DNA of 64,000 nt from Enterococcus italicus DSM 15952 (GTDB lineage Bacteria > Bacillota > Bacilli > Lactobacillales > Enterococcaceae), in contig NZ_GL622241.1 of assembly GCF_000185365.1 (NCBI RefSeq), positions 1,887,832 through 1,951,831 of the forward strand. The letters run 5' to 3'. Below are positions 52,458-61,511 of this stretch, one piece after another. Positions within the stretch are counted from its first letter, which is position 1. Every line of letters starts with the position of its first letter. The translations under genes were made by a program, and so were the position numbers. The notes below the pieces were generated by a model. It saw nothing but the letters and a program-made list of their open reading frames with translations. It made no database searches and had not been told where the DNA came from.

Positions 52458-53716
52458 TAAAATTGGATATTCAGTAAATCCATTACTTCATGGTACCCTT
52501 GCTCAATGCGTTGTTGCTTTTCTGTAGACATTTGATCGGCATACTTGCCACCAGGCAAATAGTCTTCTGCTAAAAATACTTGGTAATCATATGCTTGATA
52601 ACCTGAAAACGTACGATTAATCGGTTCGCGTGAAACCCATGTTGGATGGGCCTCGACTTTCGTTAAAACAGTTTTGTCGCCAGTTTTTTGCACATCGACG
52701 GCCATAATCACGCCTCGCTCTGTCCAATAGTTTTCGAGTGTTTCATATCTTTGATTGGAGAGTAAATTACCCATGGAATAAATAATGAACTTCTTTTCTC
52801 CATCTTTCGTGATGGTTTCTGTTGGTTCAACAACGTGCGGATGACCGCCAAAAACAATATCAGCACCCCAGTCGACCATTTGACGATACGTCGTTTGTTG
52901 CTCCTCTGTCGGCTCTAGATTGTATTCCACCCCTGATTGCGGCATAACAACAGTCAGATCAGCGATTTTTTCCGCTTGCTTAATCTCTGCTTCAACTTTT
53001 TCCATTGTTAAATCCTTCAAGTAATAGTCATAGTCTTCTTTACTTAGCGTCGCTTCAATGCCATTAAAACCATAGCTATAGCCTAAAATGGCCACTTTAA
53101 TGCCGTTGACTTTTTTTACTAAGATTTCATCTTTATCTGTCGTCTTCACACCAAATGGGTCCATACCAGCCTTTTTAAAGGCATCGTATGTGTAAACTAA
53201 TCCTTCAATTCCTGTATCTAAAATATGATTGTGGGCTAAATCAATGGCATCATATCCCGCATTTTTAATGCTTTCAACTACTTCTTCTGGTGCATTAAAG
53301 ATAGGATAGCCTGCTAGTTCACGATTGGGATTGATTGTGCCTTCAAAATCTCCCAGAGCCAAGTCAGCTGATGAGACTAAGGGCGTAATTTGCTCATAAT
53401 CATTTGAAAAATCATACTTCTCACCATCAAACGCACTACCATACACCCCATCATGATACAACATGTCGCCACTTGCCATGATGGTGATTGACTGAGTTTG
53501 CTCGCTCTGATTGTCTTTGCCTGTTGTTTTTTTGGTTGTAGGCGTACGCTTCGTTGTCGCCGTCGCTTGTGGCTGGTTTGTTTTCTTCGTTGGTTGATTG
53601 GTCACCAACAAATAGCTACCAAAAACACTGGCAACTACCCCTCCTGTGAGAATAATAAGAAGCATTTTCTGTCTTTTTTTCTTTTGTTGCCGTTGTGTAA
53701 ATTCCTTTCGGTTCAT
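52457..53716 (-). CDS. CapA family metallophosphatase-like protein
   Basis: This is a protein of 419 residues with a short cytoplasmic basic N terminus, one membrane anchor (about 17-39), a Thr/Gln/Lys-rich linker (about 42-75) and an extracellular CapA (PGA_cap) domain. Conserved metal-site-like motifs are present: MASGDMLYHDGV, GDFEGTINP, LAHNHILDTG and GGHPHVVEP. CapA proteins take part in poly-gamma-glutamate synthesis or anchoring; lone copies in lactic acid bacteria have unknown roles. No capB/capC genes are nearby. GGGGGGAAAGG precedes the ATG. Confidence 0.85.
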   Translation of the reverse strand: MNRKEFTQRQQKKKRQKMLLIILTGGVVASVFGSYLLVTNQPTKKTNQPQATATTKRTPTTKKTTGKDNQSEQTQSITIMASGDMLYHDGVYGSAFDGEKYDFSNDYEQITPLVSSADLALGDFEGTINPNRELAGYPIFNAPEEVVESIKNAGYDAIDLAHNHILDTGIEGLVYTYDAFKKAGMDPFGVKTTDKDEILVKKVNGIKVAILGYSYGFNGIEATLSKEDYDYYLKDLTMEKVEAEIKQAEKIADLTVVMPQSGVEYNLEPTEEQQTTYRQMVDWGADIVFGGHPHVVEPTETITKDGEKKFIIYSMGNLLSNQRYETLENYWTERGVIMAVDVQKTGDKTVLTKVEAHPTWVSREPINRTFSGYQAYDYQVFLAEDYLPGGKYADQMSTEKQQRIEQGYHEVMDLLNIQF

Positions 53717-53849
53717 CCCTTTCCCCCCAAATTCTTTTTGAAACTGAGTGACGCCTCAAACCTAGTTACGTTCCTTCTATCTATTTATTATACCAGTTCT
53801 TAGTGGTTTACTACCAAGAAATCCAGTAAAAATGAATTGTTGCTAATCA

Positions 53850-53888
53850 AAAGCCCCCACTCTACAAACATGTAAAGTGGGGGCTTGA
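53850..53888 (-). terminator. Terminator of the flavoprotein gene
   Basis: AAGCCCCCACT pairs with AGTGGGGGCTT, with an inner CTAC/GTAA extension. On the minus strand it is followed by a T-rich tract. It lies 18 bases beyond the flavoprotein stop. Confidence 0.85.
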
Positions 53889-53905
53889 TATATAGGAATC
53901 CTTGC

Positions 53906-55480
53906 TTATTTTTGTTCTTTTGCGTATGCTGCGGCTTGTTGTCCTGCTTGACGACCGAAAATGACGATTTCAGCTACTGAATTCCCGCCGATTCGATTTT
54001 GTCCATGTAATCCGCCTGTCACTTCTCCAGCAGCATAGAGACCTGTAATTGGTTTGTTTTCCTTATTTATGACTTGAGTCTTCGTATTAATCTTCACACC
54101 ACCCATTGTATAGTGGATTCCTGGTGCAATCTTAATCGCATAATAGTTGGCTTGGTCCAATGGATGGTCCATTCCTGTTGTCCGTTGGAAAGCTGTATCT
54201 TGTTTGGTTGCAACTGCTTGATTCCAAGAGGTTACAGCATTTTCTAAATTACTAGCAGGAACGTTTATTTTGTCAGCTAGCTCTTTAATCGTTGCCCCTT
54301 CAGTTACATAGCCTTGTTTCGCATAAAACTCAATGGCTGTTGCACGTGATCGAACACCTTGATCAAAAATAAGGTACGCATATTTGCCTGATTGTTCATT
54401 GATGGCATTTGAAACCTTGTCACGGGTATCCAATTCATTGACAAAGCGGTTGCCTTCGCCATTCACAAGAATTGCTCCTTCTCCTCGGACTGCTTCACCA
54501 ATCAAAATACCTTTATCTTGTTGTACGGTTGGATGAATTTGGATTTGATCCATATCCACCGTTTGGCCTCCAAGCTTTTCAATCATCTTGATACCATCGC
54601 CAGTGCTACCAACTTGATTCGTTGTCACATAATTTTTTAGGTCTGGTCGATATTTTTCAATTAATTCTTTGCTTGCTCCAAACCCACCTGTTGTAACCAC
54701 GACAGCTTTGCCTTTAATGGTGCGTGCTTTTTCACCTTGAACCTGTGCAGTCACTCCATTAACCACACCATCTTTTTCGTGAATTTTTGTCACATCGGTG
54801 TTTACGAAAATAGGAATGTCACGTTTCGCAACGTTTTCCATCAATCCTTTGACTAAATAGCCCCCAATTGCGGAACCATCTGAAGGACGATGCGTACGTT
54901 TGACACTCATCCCACCCGTGATTGTTAAGTTGTCTAATTTAATGCCAATCCCATCTAACCAATCAATCGCATCCGCTGAATGGTCAACAAAATAACGTAG
55001 CATTTCTTTATCGTTTGTTCCATGACCCCCTTTTAGCGTTTCTTCATAAAAGGCATCATTACTATCAGTAATTCCTTGTTCTTTTTGGAATTTTGTATTG
55101 GAAGCATTCATTCCACTTGATGATTTTGAAGTATTTCCCCCTGCAATGGGCATTTTTTCTAGAATAACTGGATTTAAACCAGCATCTTTTGCCTCAATCG
55201 CCGCTGTCATTCCTGCGCCGCCTGCGCCAATGATAACAACATCATAAGAGCTTTTTAATTTGCTAGGATCCGTGTAAGGGGTACTTTCTTCTGATGCGCC
55301 CGCTGATTCCCCTGATTCTTTTTTGGACGCGCTCGAAGTAACGTCTTCTTCGCCTTTTTTGGTTTCCTCTGTTTTTTGTTGCTCTCCTCTTGGTGCATCG
55401 GCTTTAAAAACTGCACAACCAGAAACACCTAGGCCTAATAACGCCAATGTTACCAAGCTTAAAATTTTTTTCTTTTTCAT
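53906..55480 (-). CDS. Fumarate-reductase-like flavoprotein lipoprotein
   Basis: This is an FAD-dependent reductase of 524 residues in the flavocytochrome c/FrdA family. The signal peptide ends in a lipobox (LGVSGC, Cys22), so the protein is anchored on the outer face of the membrane. A Glu/Ser-rich linker (about 25-75) follows. The FAD motif is VVIIGAGGAGMTAAIEA, and the active-site region includes HTMGGVKI-like residues YTMGGVKINTKT and the C-terminal GEVTGGLHGQNRIGGNS. No FMN-binding domain is fused, unlike several extracellular electron-transfer reductases. It may accept electrons from a separate flavin carrier and reduce fumarate, urocanate or a similar acceptor (inference). It is monocistronic. 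Confidence 0.85.
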   Translation of the reverse strand: MKKKKILSLVTLALLGLGVSGCAVFKADAPRGEQQKTEETKKGEEDVTSSASKKESGESAGASEESTPYTDPSKLKSSYDVVIIGAGGAGMTAAIEAKDAGLNPVILEKMPIAGGNTSKSSSGMNASNTKFQKEQGITDSNDAFYEETLKGGHGTNDKEMLRYFVDHSADAIDWLDGIGIKLDNLTITGGMSVKRTHRPSDGSAIGGYLVKGLMENVAKRDIPIFVNTDVTKIHEKDGVVNGVTAQVQGEKARTIKGKAVVVTTGGFGASKELIEKYRPDLKNYVTTNQVGSTGDGIKMIEKLGGQTVDMDQIQIHPTVQQDKGILIGEAVRGEGAILVNGEGNRFVNELDTRDKVSNAINEQSGKYAYLIFDQGVRSRATAIEFYAKQGYVTEGATIKELADKINVPASNLENAVTSWNQAVATKQDTAFQRTTGMDHPLDQANYYAIKIAPGIHYTMGGVKINTKTQVINKENKPITGLYAAGEVTGGLHGQNRIGGNSVAEIVIFGRQAGQQAAAYAKEQK

Positions 55481-55742
55481 TTATCTCTACCCTTTCCTTC
55501 TCTTCCCTATAATTTTCCCACTTCTACTGTATCAAAGAGATTGTGAAATTTCAATCAATTTTCTAGCATTATGATAGGAAAATGAAAAGAAAAACCAATA
55601 AAACGCTTCATTTTAATTGTGATTTAATCAACTTTTCAATCAATTGCTTGCTTTTATTCTTCTCAAGCTGGCCTTCGAATCAAAAGATTTTATGCAAAAG
55701 AACGAAATTGTCTAACCATCAAAAGAAAACGGCTGAATTTAG

Positions 55743-55771
55743 TTGACTTTTTTATCTTTGAGCACTAATAT
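55743..55771 (+). promoter_or_regulatory. kimA promoter
   Basis: TTGACT (55743-55748) and TAATAT (55766-55771) are 17 bases apart. The rest of the 55481-55840 gap is AT-rich; I see no c-di-AMP riboswitch and no terminator hairpin in the leader. Confidence 0.65.
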
Positions 55772-55840
55772 ACAATTCTGATTGGTCTTTTTTGCAATCG
55801 ATTTTGAAAGGTTTTTCTTTCATTTGGGAGGAATGTTTTT

Positions 55841-57664
55841 GTGAATATGTTGAAAAGGTTATTGGTGGGGAAACCGCTAAAATCCGCAGAAAACGATGGT
55901 CAAAAGCTCAATCGTTTCGCTGCCTTGGCCCTGTTGTCTTCTGATGCCTTGTCTTCGATTGCTTATGGGACAGAACAGATTGTCGTGGTTTTAGTCGCAT
56001 TGTCTTCTGCAGCGATCTGGTACTCGTTACCGATTGCGGCTTTTGTGATTATTTTGCTCGTCTCTTTGACGTTGTCCTATCGCCAAATTATCCATGCGTA
56101 TCCTCATGGCGGAGGCGCGTATGTCGTTAGTAGTGAAAACTTGGGAAAAAACGCTGGGCTAATTGCTGGGGGGTCTTTACTTGTCGACTATATGCTGACA
56201 GTAGCCGTGTCCGTATCGGCAGGGGCAGAAGCCATTATTTCTGCTATACCCGCTTTGTCTGCTCACCAAGTAGCAATCTCGGTCTTTATCGTGTTACTTA
56301 TTATGATGATGAATTTACGTGGTTTACGAGAGTCTGCTAGTTTTTTGATGGTTCCAGTCTATACGTTTATCTCAGTTATTACATTGTTAATTATTTATGG
56401 ACTATTTCAAATTTTGACTGGTCATGCGCCTTTCCATGCTACAGCGGCGATTGGTACAGCTGTTCCTGGAGTGACCGTGGCTTTAATCTTACGGGCTTTC
56501 TCTTCTGGTTCATCTTCTCTGACTGGGGTAGAGGCCATCAGTAATGCCGTACCATTTTTCAAACGCCCACGGGCAAAAAATGCGTCTAGTACCTTAGCAA
56601 TGATGGCTACGATTCTAGGATTCTTCTTCGTAGGTATTACCTTTATTAACTACTGGTATGGTATCGTACCTGAAGCCGAAGTCACCGTCCTATCACAAAT
56701 TGGAAAAGCCGTATTTGGTTCTGGTTTTATGTTTTATTTGTTGCAATTTTCAACTGCCCTCATTTTAGCTGTCGCTGCGAATACCGGATTTTCTGCTTTT
56801 CCGGTCTTGGCCTACAATCTATCAAAAGATAAATTTATGCCCCATATGTATCAAGATCGCGGGGATCGCTTAGGGTATTCTAATGGGATTATTACCCTTG
56901 CTTTAGGCTCAATCGTATTGCTCTTTATTTTCCAAGGATCAACTGAACGCTTGATTCCACTTTATTCCATTGGCGTGTTTACGCCTTTTGCCTTATCGCA
57001 AACGGGAATGGTCATTAAATGGAAACGCGAAGGAGAAAAATGGTTCCGTAAGTCTATCGCAAATATTAGCGGTGCGTTCATTTCTTATGCCATTATTGCC
57101 ATTCTCTTTGTATATCGTTTAGCTGATATTTGGCCTTATTTTATCATTATGCCGATTTTGCTTTTTATTTTCTATAAGATAAATGACCACTATAAAAATG
57201 TAGCTGAGCAGTTACGCTTGGCTCCTGAAGTAGAATTACACGATTACGCTGGAAATACTGTCATTGTTTTGGTCGGAAATGTCACGCAAGTAAATATCGG
57301 TGCCTTAAACTATGCTCGTTCGATTGGTGATTATGTCGTGGCGATGCATGTATCTTTAGATGAAGACTTGAAAAAAGAGCAAGAAATCGAACGGGAATTC
57401 AAGCAACACTTTCCTGATGTGCGCTTCTCGGTCGTTCACTCTTCATACCGCTCCATCGAGACACCGATTGTCCGTTATGTTGAACGCGTTAGTAACCGTG
57501 CAAGCCAGCAAAACTACACAACAACTGTTCTAATTCCTCAGTTTGTTCCAAATAAACGTTGGCAAAATATTCTTCATAATCAAACAAGCTTGCGGTTGCG
57601 CTTGCGGTTAGCGACACGTAAAAATATTATTTTAGCAATATATAGTTATAATCTAGAAAAATAA
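55841..57664 (+). CDS. kimA: Potassium importer KimA (APC superfamily)
   Basis: This is a potassium/proton symporter of 607 residues, closely resembling Bacillus KimA (YdaO). Twelve membrane segments fill about residues 30-460. The conserved stretch SSDALSSIAYGTEQI, then YPHGGGAYVVS and TGVEAISNAVPFF, match the family. The C-terminal cytoplasmic domain (about 470-607) has HSSYRSIETP and FVPNKRWQNILHNQ, the region where KimA is inhibited by c-di-AMP. The start is a GTG at 55841, nine bases after GGAGG; an ATG two codons later is too far from the site. It is monocistronic. Confidence 0.93.
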   Translation: MNMLKRLLVGKPLKSAENDGQKLNRFAALALLSSDALSSIAYGTEQIVVVLVALSSAAIWYSLPIAAFVIILLVSLTLSYRQIIHAYPHGGGAYVVSSENLGKNAGLIAGGSLLVDYMLTVAVSVSAGAEAIISAIPALSAHQVAISVFIVLLIMMMNLRGLRESASFLMVPVYTFISVITLLIIYGLFQILTGHAPFHATAAIGTAVPGVTVALILRAFSSGSSSLTGVEAISNAVPFFKRPRAKNASSTLAMMATILGFFFVGITFINYWYGIVPEAEVTVLSQIGKAVFGSGFMFYLLQFSTALILAVAANTGFSAFPVLAYNLSKDKFMPHMYQDRGDRLGYSNGIITLALGSIVLLFIFQGSTERLIPLYSIGVFTPFALSQTGMVIKWKREGEKWFRKSIANISGAFISYAIIAILFVYRLADIWPYFIIMPILLFIFYKINDHYKNVAEQLRLAPEVELHDYAGNTVIVLVGNVTQVNIGALNYARSIGDYVVAMHVSLDEDLKKEQEIEREFKQHFPDVRFSVVHSSYRSIETPIVRYVERVSNRASQQNYTTTVLIPQFVPNKRWQNILHNQTSLRLRLRLATRKNIILAIYSYNLEK

Positions 57665-57722
57665 AAAAGAGTCTGTTGAAAAGTACCTCCTACATTTTCG
57701 AGGTATTTTTCTAACAGACTTT
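57664..57722. terminator. Terminator between kimA and the PTS IIA gene
   Basis: AAAAAAGAGTCTGTT pairs with AACAGACTTTTTT, with an inner TACCTC/GAGGTA stem. It has T-runs on both strands and serves two convergent genes. Confidence 0.88.
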
Positions 57723-57749
57723 TTTGGCAAAAATTTGTTTCTGGTCATT

Positions 57750-58070
57750 TTATCCTAAACGACGATAGACATCGATCACTTCTTTTGCCAAATCATTAAA
57801 CGTAATGCTGGTCATCAAATGATCTTGACTATGAATGGTTAACAGCGTAATCGGAAGCGCTTCACCGTTTGCTTCGGCAGTAAGCAACTTGGTTTGGGCA
57901 TGATGAGCTTCAAGTAACGCTGCCTCTGCTGCTTTTAATTTTTCATCTGCTTCCTCGAATCCACCGTTTTTTGCTGCTTGGATTGCCTCCATGGCATCGC
58001 TCTTCGCATTACCTGCGTTCACAATTAATCCCATGATTGCTTCTAGTTGCTCTTGACTCATTTCTCCCAT
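57750..58070 (-). CDS. PTS lactose/cellobiose-type IIA
   Basis: This is a soluble PTS IIA domain protein of 106 residues. It is all-helical, with the phosphorylated histidine in the region AHHAQTKLL and a conserved IHSQDHLMTS near the C terminus. It passes phosphate from HPr to IIB. The start is ATG 58070, eight bases after AGAAGG; a GTG at 58079 is too close to that site. IIB lies directly upstream. No IIC gene is present here, so the partner membrane protein is elsewhere or lost. Confidence 0.88.
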   Translation of the reverse strand: MGEMSQEQLEAIMGLIVNAGNAKSDAMEAIQAAKNGGFEEADEKLKAAEAALLEAHHAQTKLLTAEANGEALPITLLTIHSQDHLMTSITFNDLAKEVIDVYRRLG

Positions 58071-58082
58071 TGATTTCACCTT

Positions 58083-58406
58083 CTACTTCGCTTCGATTAA
58101 TTGAATGGCTGTTTGTAAGACATTTTCACCGTTCATCATGCCATAATCTTTCATGTCAATGACTGTTACGGGAATATTTTTACCTGCGACTTTTCCTTCA
58201 AATTGAGCTTTCAAAAAACGGACTTGTGGTCCAAGCATTAAAACGTCGACTGGTTTGTCAGCATCTGATAATTTTGCATCTGCTTCTGATGTAGATACGG
58301 CAAGAATATCTGCTTCGACTCCATCAGCTTGAGCTGCTTTTTCCATTTTTTGAACCAATAAACTTGTACTCATACCAGCTGAGCATACTAACATAATTCG
58401 TTTCAT
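58083..58406 (-). CDS. PTS lactose/cellobiose-type IIB
   Basis: This is a soluble IIB protein of 107 residues. The phosphorylated cysteine is Cys8 in IMLVCSAGMSTSLLV. It transfers phosphate to the sugar bound by IIC, with cellobiose, chitobiose or a related beta-glucoside as likely substrates. AAGGAG precedes ATG 58406; 26 upstream in-frame codons are excluded. It follows a decayed LevR-type regulator gene by 28 bases. Confidence 0.9.
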   Translation of the reverse strand: MKRIMLVCSAGMSTSLLVQKMEKAAQADGVEADILAVSTSEADAKLSDADKPVDVLMLGPQVRFLKAQFEGKVAGKNIPVTVIDMKDYGMMNGENVLQTAIQLIEAK

Positions 58407-58434
58407 ATTTTTTCGCTCCTTTATCGTTTTGTGC

Positions 58435-58753
58435 TTACACTTTATCATAATAATTATCAAAGTATTTATCAACATCATTGGCAATGAGTGCTTCTAAGTC
58501 AATAGTTGGCATATTGTTTTTTTCTAGCGAGTCTAGCTTGTAGGTAATCGTTTGATAGACATCCATGTTGCTAGCTGGATCTTGTGACCAGACGACTCTC
58601 ATCTTTGGCCACTAACTGATCTTTCACCAATTCATTTAAATAGCGACTCGCATTGGTACGATCCATCGCTGCAATCGTCGCCAACTCTGAAGCCGTGAGC
58701 TTTTTTTGCTGCTCTTTTAACATATCGTAGACTTGCTCTTTCTTACTCTTCAA
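58435..58753 (-). pseudogene. Deletion remnant of a LevR/CelR-type PTS activator
   Basis: The N-terminal 55 codons (TTG at 58753 after GGTGGGAG) encode an HTH typical of sigma-54/PRD PTS activators (KEQVYDMLKEQQKKLTASEL ... MDRTNASRYLNEL). This frame ends at 58571. In another frame, codons read WSQDPASNMDVYQTITYKLD and end ALIANDVDKYFDNYYDKV then TAA at 58435, which looks like the C-terminal end of the PRD part. About 800 residues of AAA+, EIIA and PRD domains that such regulators usually have are missing. A single internal deletion near 58595-58605, with loss of frame, explains this. The regulator is surely inactive. Confidence 0.72.
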
Positions 58754-58814
58754 CCCGCTCCCACCTTTCAGTGATTCATCTGAAGTATAAGCGATTCTAT
58801 TCGCTTGAGCAAAT

Positions 58815-58853
58815 ACAAAAGACCACTCATTGTTGGGGCAATGAGTGGTTAGG
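58815..58853 (-). terminator. Terminator of the TerC gene
   Basis: AACCACTCATTG pairs perfectly with CAATGAGTGGTC around a 5-base loop. On the minus strand CTTTTG follows. It lies about 100 bases past the TerC stop, and the intervening bases show nothing else. Confidence 0.7.
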
Positions 58854-58956
58854 GGATAAAATGAAAAAGATTTGGGTTGTTTATTGGTATGACTGAATCA
58901 TACGTCATAAATGTGAATTTTTTTCGTCAAAGCTATGAAAAAAATACTAAATCCCA

Positions 58957-59649
58957 TTAACGTGAAAACCATTCGTTGACTGGACGCATTTCTTTGTTGC
59001 CAATGGTAAAAACAAATAATAATAATACTAAGCAAAAAACTACTGGCATCAAGACAGTATGACTCAAATTAGGAATCCAGCCATTGACTAACGTCTCGAT
59101 ATATTGATCTTCGACGAACATCTTACCAGATGTGTAAGCAATCAAAAGACCACCAATCCAGACAACCAGTGGAAAACGATCTATAATTTTTAAAATAAAT
59201 TGACTACCAAAAATAATTAGCGGAATACTAATCGCTAGCCCAAAAACTGCGAGTAATTTGCTATCTTCCGAAACACCGGCGATTGCCAATACATTATCTA
59301 AACTCATGACTAGATCAGCTAAAATAATCGTGCGTATAGCAGCAGCTAATGACGCGCCTGCGGTAATGTCTTGCGTCTCATCTCCACTTTCTGCTAGTAA
59401 GTCATAGGCAATGTACAACAATAATAAACTGCCGACAATTTTGACAAATGGCACGGCCAATAACTGAATTGCAACTAGCATCAATGCGACGCGCAATAAA
59501 ATTGCTCCAGCCGTTCCGATTAAAATTGCTTTTTCTCGTTGTTTTTGTTCCAATTTCCGAGTGGCAAGTGCAATGACGACTGCATTGTCTCCACTCAAGA
59601 TTAAATCCAACAAGACAATCGATAACACTTTCATAGTTAATTCAAACAC
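58957..59649 (-). CDS. TerC family integral membrane protein (YjbE-like)
   Basis: This is a membrane protein of 230 residues with seven predicted segments. The two TerC hallmark motifs LDLILSGDNAVVIALA and ADLVMSLDNVLAIAG each carry the conserved acidic residue of the ion path. Related YjbE/YkoY proteins export manganese or load it onto secreted proteins. The start is GTG 59649, seven bases after GGAGG. No manganese riboswitch is visible in the short leader. A terminator separates it from the ECF/HmoA operon upstream. Confidence 0.87.
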   Translation of the reverse strand: MFELTMKVLSIVLLDLILSGDNAVVIALATRKLEQKQREKAILIGTAGAILLRVALMLVAIQLLAVPFVKIVGSLLLLYIAYDLLAESGDETQDITAGASLAAAIRTIILADLVMSLDNVLAIAGVSEDSKLLAVFGLAISIPLIIFGSQFILKIIDRFPLVVWIGGLLIAYTSGKMFVEDQYIETLVNGWIPNLSHTVLMPVVFCLVLLLFVFTIGNKEMRPVNEWFSR

Positions 59650-59699
59650 ACAAAATCCTCCATACCTATTTTCTCAAACCACTCTATTATAAAAAAACA

Positions 59700-59750
59700 A
59701 AAAAAACCAATCTTTTTTACTTTTTCTCCAAAAAGCAAAAAGATTGGTAC
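59700..59750 (-). terminator. Terminator of the ECF-hmoA operon
   Basis: ACCAATCTTTTTGCTTTTT pairs with AAAAAGTAAAAAAGATTGGT on the minus strand and is followed by a T-run. It lies right after the HmoA-like gene. Confidence 0.88.
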
Positions 59751-59753
59751 GAC

Positions 59754-60083
59754 TTATTCAGCAGAGTAGTAACGGCTGACCGTATTTCCTAGGACTGGAC
59801 TTTCTTTTGGTTTCCCTTCATGAGCTTGTTTGCGGTGTTGATGTAAGGATTGGAATGAGTCACTTTGCGTCCATGCTAGCTGATCACTTTCGCTTTCCCA
59901 ACGACTCAATGCTACGACTTCACTGACGTCTGCTTCGTCTGGTACATCGCGATAAAAAACTTCAAATCCTAAAAAGCCTGGTACATCTGTCATTTTGGAT
60001 TGTGTATGTGAAGACAAAAATTGTTGGGTCATTCTTTCCAAAAAAGGTGTTTTCACTTTGATCGTATTCGTAACAATATACAT
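59754..60083 (-). CDS. HmoA-like antibiotic biosynthesis monooxygenase domain protein
   Basis: This is a 109-residue dimeric ferredoxin-like-fold protein. It resembles Bacillus HmoA/IsdG-type haem-degrading monooxygenases: VPGFLGFEVFYRD, then ALSRWESESDQLAW and an HRKQAHEGK segment with candidate haem-ligand histidines. It starts a few bases after the ATPase stop (GGAGG lies in the ATPase end), so it is translationally coupled to the ECF operon. This context suggests that the imported ligand is haem, and that the enzyme releases its iron. Activity as a general quinol monooxygenase cannot be excluded. Confidence 0.78.
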   Translation of the reverse strand: MYIVTNTIKVKTPFLERMTQQFLSSHTQSKMTDVPGFLGFEVFYRDVPDEADVSEVVALSRWESESDQLAWTQSDSFQSLHQHRKQAHEGKPKESPVLGNTVSRYYSAE

Positions 60084-60086
60084 CAC

Positions 60087-61511
60087 TCATTCCTCCAATT
60101 GGTCGATTTCTTGCAACTTCCCATCCACTAATGAAAAAATGGTTTGGCAAGTTGCTTGTAAAAATTCTTCATCGTGGCTAATAACTAAGACTAAGACCGG
60201 TTCAGCTAAGAGTGTTTTAAACAAGCCACTTACTTCTTGCATGTGGCGATAATCTAAGCCACTCGTCGGCTCATCAAACAACAAGATTTCTTTTCCTGAC
60301 AAGAGTGCACTTGCAATCGCCACCCGTTGCTTTTCGCCACCTGATAGTGAATGTGGATGGCGCTGCAAGAGAGGTGTTAGCTGAAACTTATCGCAGATTT
60401 CTTCGAAGCGCTCAGGTTTTTGCGCTTTTTCCAAGAGTTCTTTTTCGACCGTTTCAAAAAACAATTGTAAATTCACATCTTGCATGACGAAAAATGTCTT
60501 GGCTAATAGTTGCTTGGGCTTATACTTGCGCCCATTAATTGCGATTGCGCCTTGTTTGGCTTTTTTTAATCCGGATATAATCTGAAAGAGCGTGGACTTT
60601 CCTGCGCCATTGTCCCCAATTAAGCCATTGATGTTAGTATTATCTACTTTCATTTGTGAAATTTCAAGTGCCAATGTGGATTGCTTACGATAGCGGTAGC
60701 GCAAATGGTCGATAGTCATCGTAATGGTCGGCTCGCGCTTTATGCCACTGGTCGAAAGCTGGATGGCAATCGGAGTAAATGAGCGAAGGCCGAGTTGCTT
60801 GCGTCTTTGCTCAGTTATTTCACGAATTTGGTCTGTTGAATCATCTTCAATGATCGTCCCTTGATTTAGGACTAGCAACCGGTCAGCACAATCCATTAAA
60901 TAACTCAGACGATGCTCAGCAACGATTATCGTCTTCCCTTGTTGCTTGAGCTGAATAAGCGTGCGCTTTAGCTGCTGAATGGCTTGATGATCTAGATTGC
61001 TTGATGGTTCATCTAATAAGAGCAAGTCATGTGGCAACATATTCGCTGCGGCTATCGATACTAATTGCCGTTGCCCTCCCGACAAATGAAACATACTCGC
61101 GTCTTCTAAGGCAGTCAGCTGATAGGTGGTTAGTTGCTGGGCGACTTGGCGGCGAATACGTGCGGGGTCGTAGCCATAGTTTTCCATCACAAAGGCCAGC
61201 TCCGATGCGACATCGGTGGTAAAAAAATGCGTCTTAGGATTTTGAAAAACCATCCCGAGTGTCGCGACATGCTCTGTAAAGTCTTGAATTGGAAACGAAG
61301 AAATCCCAATTGACCCAGTGCCTGTGACTTGTCCTTCATAAAGCTCAGGGTGCAAGCCATTTAGTACATTTAGTAGCGTCGATTTGCCACTGCCACTCGG
61401 ACCACTAAGGACTACCAGCTCACCTTTTGCAATTTTTAAATCAATATCATGCAGCAGCACGTTTCCAGCCGGTGTTTGGTAGCCCACTTTTTTTAATGAA
61501 ATGATCGTCAT
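60087..61511 (-). CDS. ECF transporter ATPase, two fused ABC domains
   Basis: This is a tandem EcfA-type ATPase of 474 residues. Domain 1 has Walker A SGPSGSGKST, signature LSGGQRQLV and Walker B LLLDEPSSNLD. Domain 2 (from about 265) has IGDNGAGKSTL, LSGGEKQRVA and LLFDEPTSGLD. Both sites look catalytically complete, so it acts as an internal heterodimer and energises the T/S subunits. ATG 61511 fits AAGGA; a GTG three codons upstream is too close. It overlaps the T-component gene by 4 bases. Confidence 0.88.
   Translation of the reverse strand: MTIISLKKVGYQTPAGNVLLHDIDLKIAKGELVVLSGPSGSGKSTLLNVLNGLHPELYEGQVTGTGSIGISSFPIQDFTEHVATLGMVFQNPKTHFFTTDVASELAFVMENYGYDPARIRRQVAQQLTTYQLTALEDASMFHLSGGQRQLVSIAAANMLPHDLLLLDEPSSNLDHQAIQQLKRTLIQLKQQGKTIIVAEHRLSYLMDCADRLLVLNQGTIIEDDSTDQIREITEQRRKQLGLRSFTPIAIQLSTSGIKREPTITMTIDHLRYRYRKQSTLALEISQMKVDNTNINGLIGDNGAGKSTLFQIISGLKKAKQGAIAINGRKYKPKQLLAKTFFVMQDVNLQLFFETVEKELLEKAQKPERFEEICDKFQLTPLLQRHPHSLSGGEKQRVAIASALLSGKEILLFDEPTSGLDYRHMQEVSGLFKTLLAEPVLVLVISHDEEFLQATCQTIFSLVDGKLQEIDQLEE

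Noticed and set aside
55481..55840. c-di-AMP (ydaO-type) riboswitch before kimA
   Set aside because: The gap has a standard promoter and a 70-base leader only, too short for this riboswitch, and has no recognisable conserved elements or terminator.
59650..59700. Manganese (yybP-ykoY) riboswitch before the TerC gene
   Set aside because: The leader is under 60 bases and is occupied by the terminator of the upstream operon.
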